Shown one piece after another: positions 1-8,145 of a stretch of 64,000 nucleotides of DNA. Origin of the DNA: Sphingomonas gei (GTDB lineage Bacteria; Pseudomonadota; Alphaproteobacteria; Sphingomonadales; Sphingomonadaceae); assembly GCF_004792685.1 (NCBI RefSeq), contig NZ_SRXT01000007.1, positions 186,001 through 250,000 on the forward strand, written 5' to 3'. The translations under genes were made by a program, and so were the position numbers. The notes under the pieces were generated by a model, which was not told where the DNA came from, did not search any database, and worked only from the letters and a program-made list of their open reading frames with translations. Each line of letters starts with the position of its first letter. Within the stretch, counting starts at the first letter, position 1.

Positions 1-792
1 GATTTCGCCGCTGTCGATGACCTGGGTCAGCGAGGGTGCCCAGCCTGCAAAGGCCTGTCGCAGCGCGGCGCGGACTTGCGCGGGTGGCAGCTTGCGCCAG
101 TCCTGCGCCAGGGCTTCCGATATGCGGACCCCGGCATATCCGCGGATATGGCCATGCCCGTTCCTCTGGGTGATCAGCGCGCGATTGTCGCCCACCGCGA
201 ACATCTTCCCGCTTCCGGTCAGCGCGTCCACGGCGGGGTGGCGTTCGGTGTCGAAGCCGAGTTCGACCAAAGTCACGCCCTCATATTCCGGAACCGCGGT
301 GCTGAGCAGCGGCCGGACGCGCGACCATCCGCCATCGGCGCCGACCACCCTGTCGAACCGCGCGCGAAAGCCGTCGCCGGCCACCGTCCACCCTTCGGCA
401 TCAGGCGCTATCTCGCGCACCAGGCTGCCCCAGCGCACCGTCCCGGGCGCGAGCGACTCGAGCAGGATCTGGCGAAGCGCGGTACGGTCTATCTCGGGGC
501 GGTCGTCGCCCTGGCCATCGCGATCGTAGAGCAGGCTTCCGTCGACATCATATAGTCGGTCGCCCTGGTCCTCAGGCCGCGCGGCGGCGGCGAATTCCGC
601 CGCCAGGCCCGCCAGCCTTATCGCGCGCTGACCGGTTTCGCCGTGCAGGTCGAGCGATCCGCCCTGCGGTCGCTCGCCGGCATGTGCATCGCGCTCGAAC
701 ACCGTCGGCAAGCAGCCACGCAATTGCAGCAGCCGGGCCAGCATGAGTCCACCGGGACCGCCTCCGACGATAGCGACGCGTTCCATTGTCAT
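1..792 (-). CDS. FAD-dependent monooxygenase, TetX/PHBH-like (3' end outside window)
   Basis: Minus-strand frame open from 792 to the window edge, giving the N-terminal 264 residues. It begins with a Rossmann FAD-binding motif (VAIVGGGPGGLMLARLL) and continues with an R-P-Q-G-G-S-L-D-L-H segment typical of TetX-like class A flavin monooxygenases. Around residue 150 is the GD-type motif VVGADGGWSRVRP that contacts FAD and NADPH. The start at 792 is chosen because GGAGGGG lies 7 bases upstream; an in-frame ATG at 786 is the alternative. The gene is divergent from a MarR regulator across a large palindrome, so it is probably the regulated target. Family knowledge suggests hydroxylation of an aromatic or polyketide compound, perhaps detoxification; the substrate cannot be told. 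Confidence 0.85.
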   Translation of the reverse strand, partial: MTMERVAIVGGGPGGLMLARLLQLRGCLPTVFERDAHAGERPQGGSLDLHGETGQRAIRLAGLAAEFAAAARPEDQGDRLYDVDGSLLYDRDGQGDDRPEIDRTALRQILLESLAPGTVRWGSLVREIAPDAEGWTVAGDGFRARFDRVVGADGGWSRVRPLLSTAVPEYEGVTLVELGFDTERHPAVDALTGSGKMFAVGDNRALITQRNGHGHIRGYAGVRISEALAQDWRKLPPAQVRAALRQAFAGWAPSLTQVIDSGEI

Positions 793-810
793 TTCATCAC
801 CCCTCCGATA

Positions 811-846
811 CATAGGGTCCTATATAAAACAATATAGGACCCTATG
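811..846. promoter_or_regulatory. Perfect inverted repeat, likely MarR operator
   Basis: Two perfectly complementary 15-base arms (811-825 and 832-846, CATAGGGTCCTATAT and its complement) flank a 6-base A-rich spacer. The palindrome fills most of the 56-base gap between the divergent monooxygenase and MarR genes, and it reaches the AGGA ribosome-binding site of the MarR gene. MarR proteins usually bind such palindromes between divergent promoters. Repression of both genes, relieved by a ligand, is inferred. Confidence 0.8.
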
Positions 847-848
847 CA

Positions 849-1295
849 ATGGGCGAAGACGATTGGGATCCGCTGCGCCATCCGGGCCATTATTTCAGCC
901 GCATTTCGCGCGGCCTGACTCGGGTCGGCGACGGGCGGCTACGGGAATTGGGCTTCGCCACCGCGCAGCTTCCGGTGCTGGCTGCGCTGAAGGACGGCGC
1001 ACGGCTGTCGCAGAGCGAACTCGCGCGCTGGGCCAAGGTCGAGCAGCCCACCATGGCACAGATGCTCTCGCGGATGGAACGCGATGGCCTGATCCGGCGG
1101 GAGCCCGATCCGGAGGACCGGCGCTCAAGCCTGGTCTCGCTGACCGAGATCGCGCTCGAGCGGCTTCCGGCCGGGCGTGCCGTACTGCGCCAGGGCAATG
1201 CCGACATGACCAAGGGGTTGTCTCGGGACGAGGTGGATGCCCTCATTTCACTGCTGCGGCGCGTCCTCGCCAATGTCGAAGCGCTCGAGGCCTGA
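849..1295 (+). CDS. MarR family transcriptional regulator
   Basis: 148 residues, a normal length for MarR. The winged helix spans about residues 30-105, with a recognition-helix region around QSELARWAKVEQPTMAQML and the wing motif DPEDRRSSLVSLTE containing the D-x-R of the family. The start lies 3 bases after the 811-846 palindrome, with AGGA inside the palindrome serving as ribosome-binding site; binding there could therefore block its own translation and transcription. The divergent flavin monooxygenase is the likely target. Family members typically sense phenolic or other small ligands; the ligand here is unknown. Confidence 0.9.
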   Translation: MGEDDWDPLRHPGHYFSRISRGLTRVGDGRLRELGFATAQLPVLAALKDGARLSQSELARWAKVEQPTMAQMLSRMERDGLIRREPDPEDRRSSLVSLTEIALERLPAGRAVLRQGNADMTKGLSRDEVDALISLLRRVLANVEALEA

Positions 1296-1450
1296 TCCGG
1301 CTGTCGAGCGGGGCGCCGGCGAGCGAAGCGCCCGATGCAGGCCAGCCTGTTCCCCCACGTTGCCGCCGAAGCGGCGTGCGGCTAGGCGCAGTGCATGATG
1401 ATCAAACTGGCAACCGGACCACGCATGCCCGTTCCCGAGAGCAATCGTCT

Positions 1451-1789
1451 GTGAATCCCGCAGATCTTTACGGGCGCCTCATCCTCTGGATCGGTGACGG
1501 TACGGGGGCGCCGGACACCGTCCTTCACATTCATGCCGGTATGGCGGTGCTGCTGGTCGTGCGGCTGCTCACCGGTCGGTCGCTTGCAACGCCCTGGCCG
1601 CTGCTCGCCGTGTACGCGGCCGAGCTTGGTAACGAGATCATGGATTATTTCGGACATGGTCGCGTCATGCCCGACACGTTGAGTGACGTGCTCAACACGG
1701 TGTTTTGGCCAACGGTGCTGTTCATCGGTTTGCGGGTCAGGCGCGCGCGCGAAGCGCGTCCGTCACGCCGCCACGACGCGCTGCGATAA
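1451..1789 (+). CDS. Small membrane protein of unknown function
   Basis: About 112 residues from the GTG at 1451 (GAGAG lies about 9 bases upstream); an in-frame GTG at 1391 would add 20 residues. It has two likely membrane segments, one around VLHIHAGMAVLLVVRLL and one near VFWPTVLFIGLRV, separated by a short loop with charged residues (LGNEIMDYFGHGR), and a basic C-terminus. I do not recognise a named family. It stands alone, convergent with mucR across a strong hairpin. Confidence 0.6.
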   Translation: MNPADLYGRLILWIGDGTGAPDTVLHIHAGMAVLLVVRLLTGRSLATPWPLLAVYAAELGNEIMDYFGHGRVMPDTLSDVLNTVFWPTVLFIGLRVRRAREARPSRRHDALR

Positions 1790-1805
1790 TCACGGAGCGA
1801 CGGTT

Positions 1806-1833
1806 GGTGCCGCGCGATCGACCGCGCGGCACC
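1806..1833. terminator. Hairpin between convergent genes, possible bidirectional terminator
   Basis: A perfect 11-base stem (GGTGCCGCGCG with its complement) closes a 6-base loop in the 52-base gap between the stop of the small membrane protein (1789) and the stop of mucR (1842). The T-run after it is poor on both sides (TTGGTCGTT on the plus strand), so termination efficiency is uncertain. Confidence 0.55.
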
Positions 1834-1841
1834 TTGGTCGT

Positions 1842-2330
1842 TCAGGCGGTTTTGGCGCGGCCGCGCGGCGCAGCCGTTGCCGGTGCAGTCTGCGAACGGG
1901 CAGCGCGACCCTTCGCGCCGAGGCCGATCTTCTTCGCCATCGCGCGGCGCTGTTCCGAATAGCTCTCGGCGACCATCGGATAATCGGGCTTGAGGTTGTA
2001 CCGCCGACGATAGTCCTCGGGGGTCATGCCGTGCGTCGAGAGATGGCGGCGCAGCGTGCGATACGGCTTGCCGTCTATCATCGAGAGGATGTGATCCTTC
2101 GATGCGAGCGATTTGCGCACCGATACCGCCGGCGAAAACTCCTGCCCGGCGCTGGCATCTTCCGTCTCGCTCGCGGCTGCGCCGCCGGCAAGCTCAGTTA
2201 CCGTGGCGTGCATCGCCCGCAGGAAGGTCGGCACGTCCTCTCCCGACACGCGATTGTTCTGGTTTCCCAGCCACGCGATCGTCAACTCGGTCGCTAGTTC
2301 GACTGCGTTGAGGGTGTTTTCTTCCGACAT
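1842..2330 (-). CDS. MucR/Ros family transcriptional regulator
   Basis: 162 residues from the ATG at 2330, preceded by GGAG at 6 bases; an upstream extension to 2489 lacks support. The Ros/MucR fold is clear: N-terminal oligomerisation segment (about 1-48), a linker rich in Ala/Ser/Glu, then the DNA-binding core at 80-140 with HLSTHGMTPEDYRRRY and DYPMVAESYSEQRRAMAKKI. At the zinc site, the first ligand Cys of classic members is Ser83, while Asp86, His96 and His100 are kept. MucR proteins are H-NS-like global regulators in alphaproteobacteria that control exopolysaccharide, motility and cell-cycle genes. The basic Ala/Arg-rich tail (141-162) is an extension. Confidence 0.9.
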   Translation of the reverse strand: MSEENTLNAVELATELTIAWLGNQNNRVSGEDVPTFLRAMHATVTELAGGAAASETEDASAGQEFSPAVSVRKSLASKDHILSMIDGKPYRTLRRHLSTHGMTPEDYRRRYNLKPDYPMVAESYSEQRRAMAKKIGLGAKGRAARSQTAPATAAPRGRAKTA

Positions 2331-2705
2331 GGGCGACTCCTTATCATTGTTTGCGACTGCAATTCTCTGCGTCGCGGCGGCACCATAGAGAAACATCGCG
2401 GTCTGTCGACTACATGCGTTGGCTTTTTTCACTTTTATCGTGACTGTTCTGAACCACACAAATTCCCAGTTCCGGAACTTAACCCCCATTCAGCTGATCT
2501 GCTCGAGACGTTTGGTCAAACTCGCCACGCAATAAATCCAGCAGTTTAGAAGGCGACTCTGCCCTTTGAAGAATGCTTCTGAACGCGGGGAGGTGCCGGG
2601 CATGACGGCAGCATGGCTCGCTGCGGCGCGTTAATGCTATTGCGATTGACTCGCATTACAGTCGCTTTTATGGCGCCCCCACCATCCGGTCCAAGGGGAA
2701 ATCAA
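2331..2705. other. Intergenic region between divergent mucR and siderophore receptor genes
   Basis: 375 bases without a supported gene. It holds the mucR ribosome-binding site at its left end, an AT-richer stretch around 2400-2560, the palindrome GTTCCGGAAC near 2470, and a candidate Fur box at 2641-2655. A TTGC-N4-GCAA repeat at 2351-2362 is noted but too short to call. Confidence 0.6.
2640..2656. promoter_or_regulatory. Candidate Fur (iron) box
   Basis: TGCGA-TTGAC-TCGCA is a perfect inverted repeat with a 5-base spacer, flanked by T on each side, located 50 bases before the receptor start. Its TGCGA/TCGCA arms resemble Fur-type operators in alphaproteobacteria. Position and the downstream siderophore-uptake operon support iron repression; this is inference from the motif. 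Confidence 0.5.
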
Positions 2706-4847
2706 ATGAAGCTGGCGCCGCGCCAACTCCTGCTGGCGAGCACGCTGCTTGCCGTCGCACCAGCTTCTACCCTCGCTGCAGTGGCCAATCCCGATCCGGC
2801 GGCGTCCGACGAGCAGGACCAGGCCAAGGGCGAAATCGTGGTGACCGGCACGATCGAACGGCAATCCAGCTCGGCGACGGGCCTGGCGCTCACGCCCAGG
2901 GAGACGCCGCAGTCGGTCACCATCATCGATCGCCAGCGGATCGAGGATTTCGCGCTGACCAACATCAACGACCTGCTCGACCAGACGGTGGGCATCAATG
3001 TCGAGCGCGTCGAGACCGACCGCACTTATTTCAATTCGCGCGGCTTCGACGTGTCGAACTTCCAGGTCGATGGGATCGGCCTGCCGCTCTTCTGGGGGAT
3101 CCAGTTCGGCGAGCTCGACACTGCCTTGTTCGACCGGGTCGAGACCGTGCGCGGCGCCAATGCGATCATGACCGGCATCGGCAATCCCTCGGCGACGATC
3201 AACTATGTCCGCAAGCGCCCGGTCGACGGGTTTCAGGCGGATGCTACCGTGCAAGCCGGATCGTGGGGCAAGTGGCGGGGCGAGGCCGATGTGTCGATCC
3301 CGCTCGGCGACACGGTCGCGGCACGGCTGACCTATGCGCATGAGGAGCGCGATACGCATCTCGACTACAACCACGTCAACCGCGACGTCTTCGGCGCGGT
3401 CATCAGCTGGGACGTGACTCCGCAGCTCAAGCTCACGGCAGGCTACAGCCAGCAGGACAATGATGCCGACGGCGTGATGTGGGGGGCGCTTCCGCTCACC
3501 TATTCGGACGGCACGCGCATCGGCTTGCCGGTTTCCGCCTCCACTTCGGCCGACTGGACCTATTGGAACGTCAATGACCAGAGCGCCTTTGCCGAGATCG
3601 GCTATCAACTGGGCGGCGGCTGGTCGGTGAAGGGCGTCTTCACCTACAAGCGCTTCGAAGAAAATGCGAAGCTACTCTACGCCTTCGGCTATCCGGACAA
3701 GGCGACCGGCCTCGGCGTCGAGGGGTCTTCCGGCATCTATCCCTCGATCTACGACCAGTATCTCGGTGATTTCTATGCGTCGGGGCCGGTCAAGCTGTTC
3801 GGGCGCGAGCATCAGCTCGCCTTCGGCGTGTCGACTGCGCGCTCGGATGCGCTCGAATATGAGGATTTCTCCAACGACGCGATCGTCTATCCGCCGGTGG
3901 AAGACTGGGGCAAGGGCCTGATCCCTGAGCCGAGCTACGGAAACGAATATCTCGCCGCAGACTATAGCGATCGTCTCACGCGGGTTTACGGCGCCGCCCA
4001 TCTCAACTTCGCCGACAATCTCAAGGCGGTCGTGGGCGCCAGCGCGATGTGGATCAAGTCGACCGGCTATTCCTACGACACCGACCAGTCGCGCAAGAAC
4101 AACAAGGTCAGCCCCTATCTCGGGCTGCTCTTCGATCTCACCAAGAACGTCACGCTATATGCGAGCTATACCGACATCTTCAATCCGCAGGTCGAAGTCG
4201 ATTCCGACAACCGCAAGCTCGATCCCGCGCAGGGCAGCAGCCTGGAGGGCGGGATCAAGAGCACCTGGTTCGACGGGCGGCTCTACGCCACTGCCTCCTT
4301 GTTCCGTGCCAAGCAGAAGGGGCTGGCGCTGTTCTCCGGGGTGTTCACCGATCCCGATGGTCCGGGCAAGGTCGGCAACAGCTTCTATGAAGGCGTCGAC
4401 ACCAGCTCGAAGGGCTTCGAGCTCGAAGTCGCCGGCCGGATCACCGACAATTGGAGCCTGAGCGGCGGCTATACCGGGTTCGAGGTCGAAGACGAGGCCG
4501 GCGAGCGCACCCGCATCTGGATCCCGCGCAAGACCCTCAAGCTCGCCACGACCTGGGTCGAGCCGCGGCTCAACGACCTCAAGCTCGGCGCGCAGTTGCG
4601 CTGGCAGAACGACATCCACTACGTCGACACCGGCGTTCAGGATGTGGGTGGCAACGATGTCGTGCTCAAGCAAAAGGGTTATGCAGTGGTCGATCTGATG
4701 GCCGGGATCCGCCTGTTCGATCGCGTGCGCGCCACCGCCAATGTCCGCAACGTCACCAATCACAAATATCTGGCCAGCCTGATGTGGGGACAGGCCTATT
4801 ACGCGGCGCCCCGCAGCGCGACGCTGTCGCTAAGCATCGCATATTGA
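2706..4847 (+). CDS. TonB-dependent siderophore receptor
   Basis: 713 residues from the ATG at 2706 (AAGGGGA about 8 bases upstream), starting with a signal peptide MKLAPRQLLLASTLLAVAPA. A TonB-box-like segment (GEIVVTGTI) leads into a plug with hallmarks of FhuE/FpvA-type ferric-siderophore receptors: TPRETPQSVTIIDRQRIEDF, FNSRGFDVSNFQVDGI and VRGANAIMTGIGNPSATINY. The rest is the 22-strand barrel ending in an aromatic residue (SLSIAY), as outer-membrane assembly requires. There is no N-terminal secretin-like signalling domain. It is the first gene of an operon with DUF3649, PepSY and DUF3325 membrane proteins, and a candidate Fur box precedes it. The siderophore is unknown. Confidence 0.93.
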   Translation: MKLAPRQLLLASTLLAVAPASTLAAVANPDPAASDEQDQAKGEIVVTGTIERQSSSATGLALTPRETPQSVTIIDRQRIEDFALTNINDLLDQTVGINVERVETDRTYFNSRGFDVSNFQVDGIGLPLFWGIQFGELDTALFDRVETVRGANAIMTGIGNPSATINYVRKRPVDGFQADATVQAGSWGKWRGEADVSIPLGDTVAARLTYAHEERDTHLDYNHVNRDVFGAVISWDVTPQLKLTAGYSQQDNDADGVMWGALPLTYSDGTRIGLPVSASTSADWTYWNVNDQSAFAEIGYQLGGGWSVKGVFTYKRFEENAKLLYAFGYPDKATGLGVEGSSGIYPSIYDQYLGDFYASGPVKLFGREHQLAFGVSTARSDALEYEDFSNDAIVYPPVEDWGKGLIPEPSYGNEYLAADYSDRLTRVYGAAHLNFADNLKAVVGASAMWIKSTGYSYDTDQSRKNNKVSPYLGLLFDLTKNVTLYASYTDIFNPQVEVDSDNRKLDPAQGSSLEGGIKSTWFDGRLYATASLFRAKQKGLALFSGVFTDPDGPGKVGNSFYEGVDTSSKGFELEVAGRITDNWSLSGGYTGFEVEDEAGERTRIWIPRKTLKLATTWVEPRLNDLKLGAQLRWQNDIHYVDTGVQDVGGNDVVLKQKGYAVVDLMAGIRLFDRVRATANVRNVTNHKYLASLMWGQAYYAAPRSATLSLSIAY

Positions 4848-4849
4848 GC

Positions 4850-5161
4850 GTGGCGGTGGCGGGGGGCGCACGATCCGGGCGGGAAGGCTGGCGCTATCGC
4901 GGCAACGTCGCCGCGCGCGCGGTGATCGGCACCGTCGGGGCCTATGCAGTCGCGGCCTTGCTTGCCACCGCGCTGGCGCGCACGCTGGCGATGCCGCGCG
5001 TCGAGGCAGTAACCGTGGCGACGTTGCTCGGCTTCGTCGTCGCGCCCGCGGTCACGATCTGGGCATTCCTCGCGCGCGGGCCCTGGCGCGCCGCCGCGGG
5101 CGTGCTTGCGGTGGCGCTGCCGCTCGCCGCGATCGTCTGGGCGGCGGGATCGCCGGCATGA
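4850..5161 (+). CDS. DUF3649-type membrane protein of siderophore operon
   Basis: About 103 residues. The start is ambiguous: GTG 4850 is taken, just after the receptor stop (4847); GTG 4856 or TTG 4844 are also in frame. Three hydrophobic stretches are visible (AVIGTVGAYAVAALLATALA, VATLLGFVVAPAVTIWAFLA, AAGVLAVALPLAAIVWAA). The length, membrane pattern and place between a siderophore receptor and a PepSY protein match DUF3649, a family found in iron-uptake operons. Its molecular role is not established; an inner-membrane part of ferric-siderophore handling is inferred. It overlaps the next gene by 4 bases. Confidence 0.75.
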   Translation: MAVAGGARSGREGWRYRGNVAARAVIGTVGAYAVAALLATALARTLAMPRVEAVTVATLLGFVVAPAVTIWAFLARGPWRAAAGVLAVALPLAAIVWAAGSPA

Positions 5162-6651
5162 CCGCGGTGCGCGAGGGTGCGCGGCAAGTGATGGCGTGGC
5201 TGCACGGCTGGACCGGGCTATTGCTCGGCTGGGTGCTGTTCGTGATGTGCCTCGCCGGCACGCTCAGCGTGTTCAAGCCCGAGATCGGCCGCTGGATGCG
5301 TCCCGAGGCGACCGCCATTGCCGATCCGGCCCAGGCGATCGCCGCTGCGGGCAATTGGCTTTCGCGCAACGCCCCCGACGCCACTGGCTGGTACCTCGCC
5401 GCCCCCGATGGCCGGATGCGCACCGTCGAGGCGGCGTACGATACCGGCGGCGCCTTTCTCTACCGCGCGCTCGATCCGGTGACCGGCGCGCCGGTCGCCC
5501 GCGAGACATTCGGCGGCGAGTTCTTCTACCGCCTCCATTTCGAGCTCGAATTGCCCTTTCCCTGGGGCCGGCTGCTCGCCTCGCTCGCCGCCGCGGTGAT
5601 GCTGATCGCCCTGATCACCGGGATCATCGCGCATCGCCGCATCTTCCGCGACTTCTTCACCTTCCGGCCGCGCAAGGGCCAGCGCTCGTGGCTCGACGGA
5701 CACAATGCGCTCGGCGTGCTGGCGCTGCCCTTCCATTTGATGATCACCTTCACCGGGCTGATCACGCTCGCCTCGCTGAGCATGCCCTGGGCGATCAGCG
5801 CGGCCTATGGCGAAGACGTGGCGGCGCTGTACCGCGAACAGGTCCCCGGCATCGCCGAGCGCGCCGCTACCGGAACCAAGGCGCCACTCGCCCCGCTCGC
5901 GCCGATGCTGAACGAGGCGCAGCGCCGCGTCGGCGGCGCGATCGGGCGCGTCTATGTGCTCAATCCCGGCGACAAGGCTGCGGTGGTGACGGCGTTCCGC
6001 GCCGATTCGGGCCAGATCGGCTATACCCCCGCCGAGATCAGCTTCGACGGCGCGACCGGGCGAGTGCTGGCCGAGTGGTCCGAGACGCGGCCCGCGATCC
6101 AGACCTACAATGTGCTCTACGGCCTGCACATCGCCCGCTTCGCGCCATGGCTGACGCGCTGGCTCTATTTCCTCGGCGGCGCGATGCTGACGCTGGCGAT
6201 CGCCACCGGATTGGTCCTGTGGATCGTCAAGCGCCGCGAGCGCGCGCCGCTCTCGCTGGCCAACAGGATCCTCGAGCGCCTCAATGTCGGCGTGCTCGCC
6301 GGCGTGCCGCTCGGCTGCGTCGCCTTCCTGCTCGCCAACCGCCTGCTGCCGCTGGGCGTATCGGGTCGAGCGGAGGCGGAAGTGTCGGTCGCCTTGTGGA
6401 CCGCCGCGGCCGCATTGGCGGTCGGCGCGGCGCTGCCGCCCAGGGTCGCCTGGCCATTGTTGCTCGGATTGGTCGCGGCGAGCTGCGCGATCGCGCCCTG
6501 GCTCGTGCCGCTGGGGCAGGGCGACGCGGCCTTGCGCATCGGCAATCTGATGCTGCTCGGGTTCGCCGCGGCCTTCGCGGCGCTGGTATGGCAGCAGCTG
6601 CGGCGCTCTTCCGTCCCCGTCTCGCGCCGCGCGGCAAGGGCGGCCGCATGA
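5158..6651 (+). CDS. PepSY-associated TM protein (PiuB-like), iron uptake
   Basis: 497 residues, starting within an ATGA overlap with DUF3649. The opening WLHGWTGLLLGWVLFVMCLAG is the classic first helix of PepSY-TM proteins, followed by a periplasmic PepSY-like region, a second helix near ASLAAAVMLIALITGIIAH, the cytoplasmic RIFRDFFTFRPRKGQRSW loop, the HNALGVLALPFHLMITFTG helix, another periplasmic domain, and several C-terminal helices. Family members sit beside TonB receptors; some are reported to reduce or release iron from siderophores at the inner membrane. Conserved His residues in the helices (WLHGW, GHNALG, FHLM) could hold heme. The role here follows from family and operon. Confidence 0.88.
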   Translation: MTAVREGARQVMAWLHGWTGLLLGWVLFVMCLAGTLSVFKPEIGRWMRPEATAIADPAQAIAAAGNWLSRNAPDATGWYLAAPDGRMRTVEAAYDTGGAFLYRALDPVTGAPVARETFGGEFFYRLHFELELPFPWGRLLASLAAAVMLIALITGIIAHRRIFRDFFTFRPRKGQRSWLDGHNALGVLALPFHLMITFTGLITLASLSMPWAISAAYGEDVAALYREQVPGIAERAATGTKAPLAPLAPMLNEAQRRVGGAIGRVYVLNPGDKAAVVTAFRADSGQIGYTPAEISFDGATGRVLAEWSETRPAIQTYNVLYGLHIARFAPWLTRWLYFLGGAMLTLAIATGLVLWIVKRRERAPLSLANRILERLNVGVLAGVPLGCVAFLLANRLLPLGVSGRAEAEVSVALWTAAAALAVGAALPPRVAWPLLLGLVAASCAIAPWLVPLGQGDAALRIGNLMLLGFAAAFAALVWQQLRRSSVPVSRRAARAAA

Positions 6652-6989
6652 TCGCAGCGGGGCTGCTCTATCTCGGCCTGTTTGCCTTGGCGGCAGCGAT
6701 GCCGCGCCACGCGCCTGCGTTGCTAGGGCCTTGGCATGTGCGCCAGCGGATTCCCCGCCTGCCGCTCGTCGGCTGGACCCTGGTCCTGCTCTCGCTCGCG
6801 GCGGCGCTGTCGGCGCCGGACTGGCCGCGGGCCCTGGTCGCCTGGTTCGGCCTCGCGCCGCTTGCTGCCGGAATCGTGCTGCTGAGCCTCACCTTCGCGC
6901 CGCGGCTGGCGCGCGTGGGTGCGATATTGGCGGCCGGGCTGGCGATCGTCGGGCTCGCGACCCTAAGCGGGGCGGGCGGCCCGGTCTGA
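6648..6989 (+). CDS. DUF3325-type small membrane protein
   Basis: 113 residues from an ATG overlapping the PepSY stop by 4 bases. It is almost entirely hydrophobic, with four predicted helices: AAGLLYLGLFALAAAM, VGWTLVLLSLAAALSA, LVAWFGLAPLAAGIVLLSL and VGAILAAGLAIVGLAT. The pattern and position as last gene of the receptor-DUF3649-PepSY set match DUF3325, whose members occur almost only in such iron-uptake operons. Function is unproven. Confidence 0.75.
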   Translation: MIAAGLLYLGLFALAAAMPRHAPALLGPWHVRQRIPRLPLVGWTLVLLSLAAALSAPDWPRALVAWFGLAPLAAGIVLLSLTFAPRLARVGAILAAGLAIVGLATLSGAGGPV

Positions 6990-7032
6990 AGCGATAGCGA
7001 CGCACCTGCAGCATATATCTTGGCTTGCACGA

Positions 7033-7046
7033 TGGCAGCGCTGTCA
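7033..7046. promoter_or_regulatory. LacI-type operator half-palindrome upstream of lacI-family gene
   Basis: TGGCAGCGCTGTCA is a 14-base near-perfect palindrome centred on GCGC, with one mismatched pair, 41 bases before the regulator start. The TGnCAGCGCTGnCA form is typical of LacI-family operators in proteobacteria, so autoregulation is likely. Confidence 0.6.
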
Positions 7047-7087
7047 AATATGCCGGGTGCCGGGCCGCTTTCGGCCGGGGGTCCGCC

Positions 7088-8092
7088 ATGTCCAGCCGTC
7101 CGACGATCAAGGAAGTCTCGAAGATCGCGGGCGTGTCGTTCAAGACGGTCAGCCGCGTCCTCAACAACGAAAAGCATGTCAGCGAAGAGACCCGCCGCCG
7201 CGTCGAGGAAGTCGTCGCGCGATTGAACTTCCGCCCCAGCCATGCCGCGCGCACGCTCGCCGGGCGGCGCTCGTTCCAGGTGGCTTTGCTCTACGACAAT
7301 CCCAGTCCCTATTATGTCTATCACATCCAGATCGGCGCGCAGAAGCGCTGCAGCGAGCTCGGCTATCGGCTGCTGCTCCAGCCGGTCGACAGCCAGTCGC
7401 CCGATCTGGTCTCGAATGTCATGGCGCTAATCGACGAGGCGCATCTCGACGGCGTGATCCTCTCCCCGCCGGTCACCGAAATGATTGGATTGCTCGACGA
7501 GCTCGATCGCCGCGGCCTGCCTTATGTCCGCATTGCGCCCGGCGCGCGCAAGGAAGCCGGCATGGCCGCGACAATCGACGATGTCGCCGCGGCGCGCGAA
7601 GTCACCGAGCATCTGATCGAGCTCGGCCATCGCTCGATCGGATTCATCCGCGGCCTCGAGAGTCACGTCTCGACCTGGGAGCGCCTGCAGGGCTATCGCG
7701 AGGCGCTCGAAGCGCACGGCATCGCGTTCGACGAGGATCTCGTCGCGGCGGGCGAGAACAGCTTCACGTCGGGCGGCGATGCGGCGCGGAAGCTGCTCGA
7801 ACGCCAGCCGCGTCCGACCGCGATCTTCGCCGGCAATGACGATATGGCGGCCGGCGTGCTGGCAGTGGCGCACGAGAGCGATGTCGACGTGCCCGGCCAG
7901 CTGTCGATCGTCGGCTTTGATGATTCGGACCTGGCCAAGGCGGTGTGGCCGCCGCTCACGACGATGCGCCAGCCGGTGCGCGAGCTCGCTTACGCCGCCG
8001 CCAATCTGATGCTCGCGCCCGATGCCGAGCCGCAGGTCATGCTCGAGCACAAGCTCATGGTGCGCGCGACCACCGGCCCGGCACCGCGTTAA
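7088..8092 (+). CDS. LacI family transcriptional regulator
   Basis: 334 residues from the ATG at 7088; the ORF extends upstream to 7025 but the helix-turn-helix starts right after this Met. The HTH (TIKEVSKIAGVSFKTVSRVL, residues 6-25) and hinge helix (RRRVEEVVARLNFRPSHAAR) are canonical, followed by a periplasmic-binding-protein-like core with AIFAGNDDMAAGVLAV and SIVGFDDSDLAKAVWPPLTTM. A matching palindrome lies just upstream. There is no sugar-utilisation gene beside it: the siderophore operon ends at 6989 and a small membrane protein follows. Its targets are therefore probably elsewhere; the effector is likely a sugar but unknown. Confidence 0.92.
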   Translation: MSSRPTIKEVSKIAGVSFKTVSRVLNNEKHVSEETRRRVEEVVARLNFRPSHAARTLAGRRSFQVALLYDNPSPYYVYHIQIGAQKRCSELGYRLLLQPVDSQSPDLVSNVMALIDEAHLDGVILSPPVTEMIGLLDELDRRGLPYVRIAPGARKEAGMAATIDDVAAAREVTEHLIELGHRSIGFIRGLESHVSTWERLQGYREALEAHGIAFDEDLVAAGENSFTSGGDAARKLLERQPRPTAIFAGNDDMAAGVLAVAHESDVDVPGQLSIVGFDDSDLAKAVWPPLTTMRQPVRELAYAAANLMLAPDAEPQVMLEHKLMVRATTGPAPR

Positions 8093-8145
8093 CCACCCGA
8101 GCCGAGGAAATTCGCCGGGCGGACTGTCCCGCGAAAAGACGCGCG

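Noticed and set aside
2351..2362. TTGC-N4-GCAA repeat as a second Fur box
   Set aside because: Arms of only four bases, inside the mucR leader; too weak against chance.
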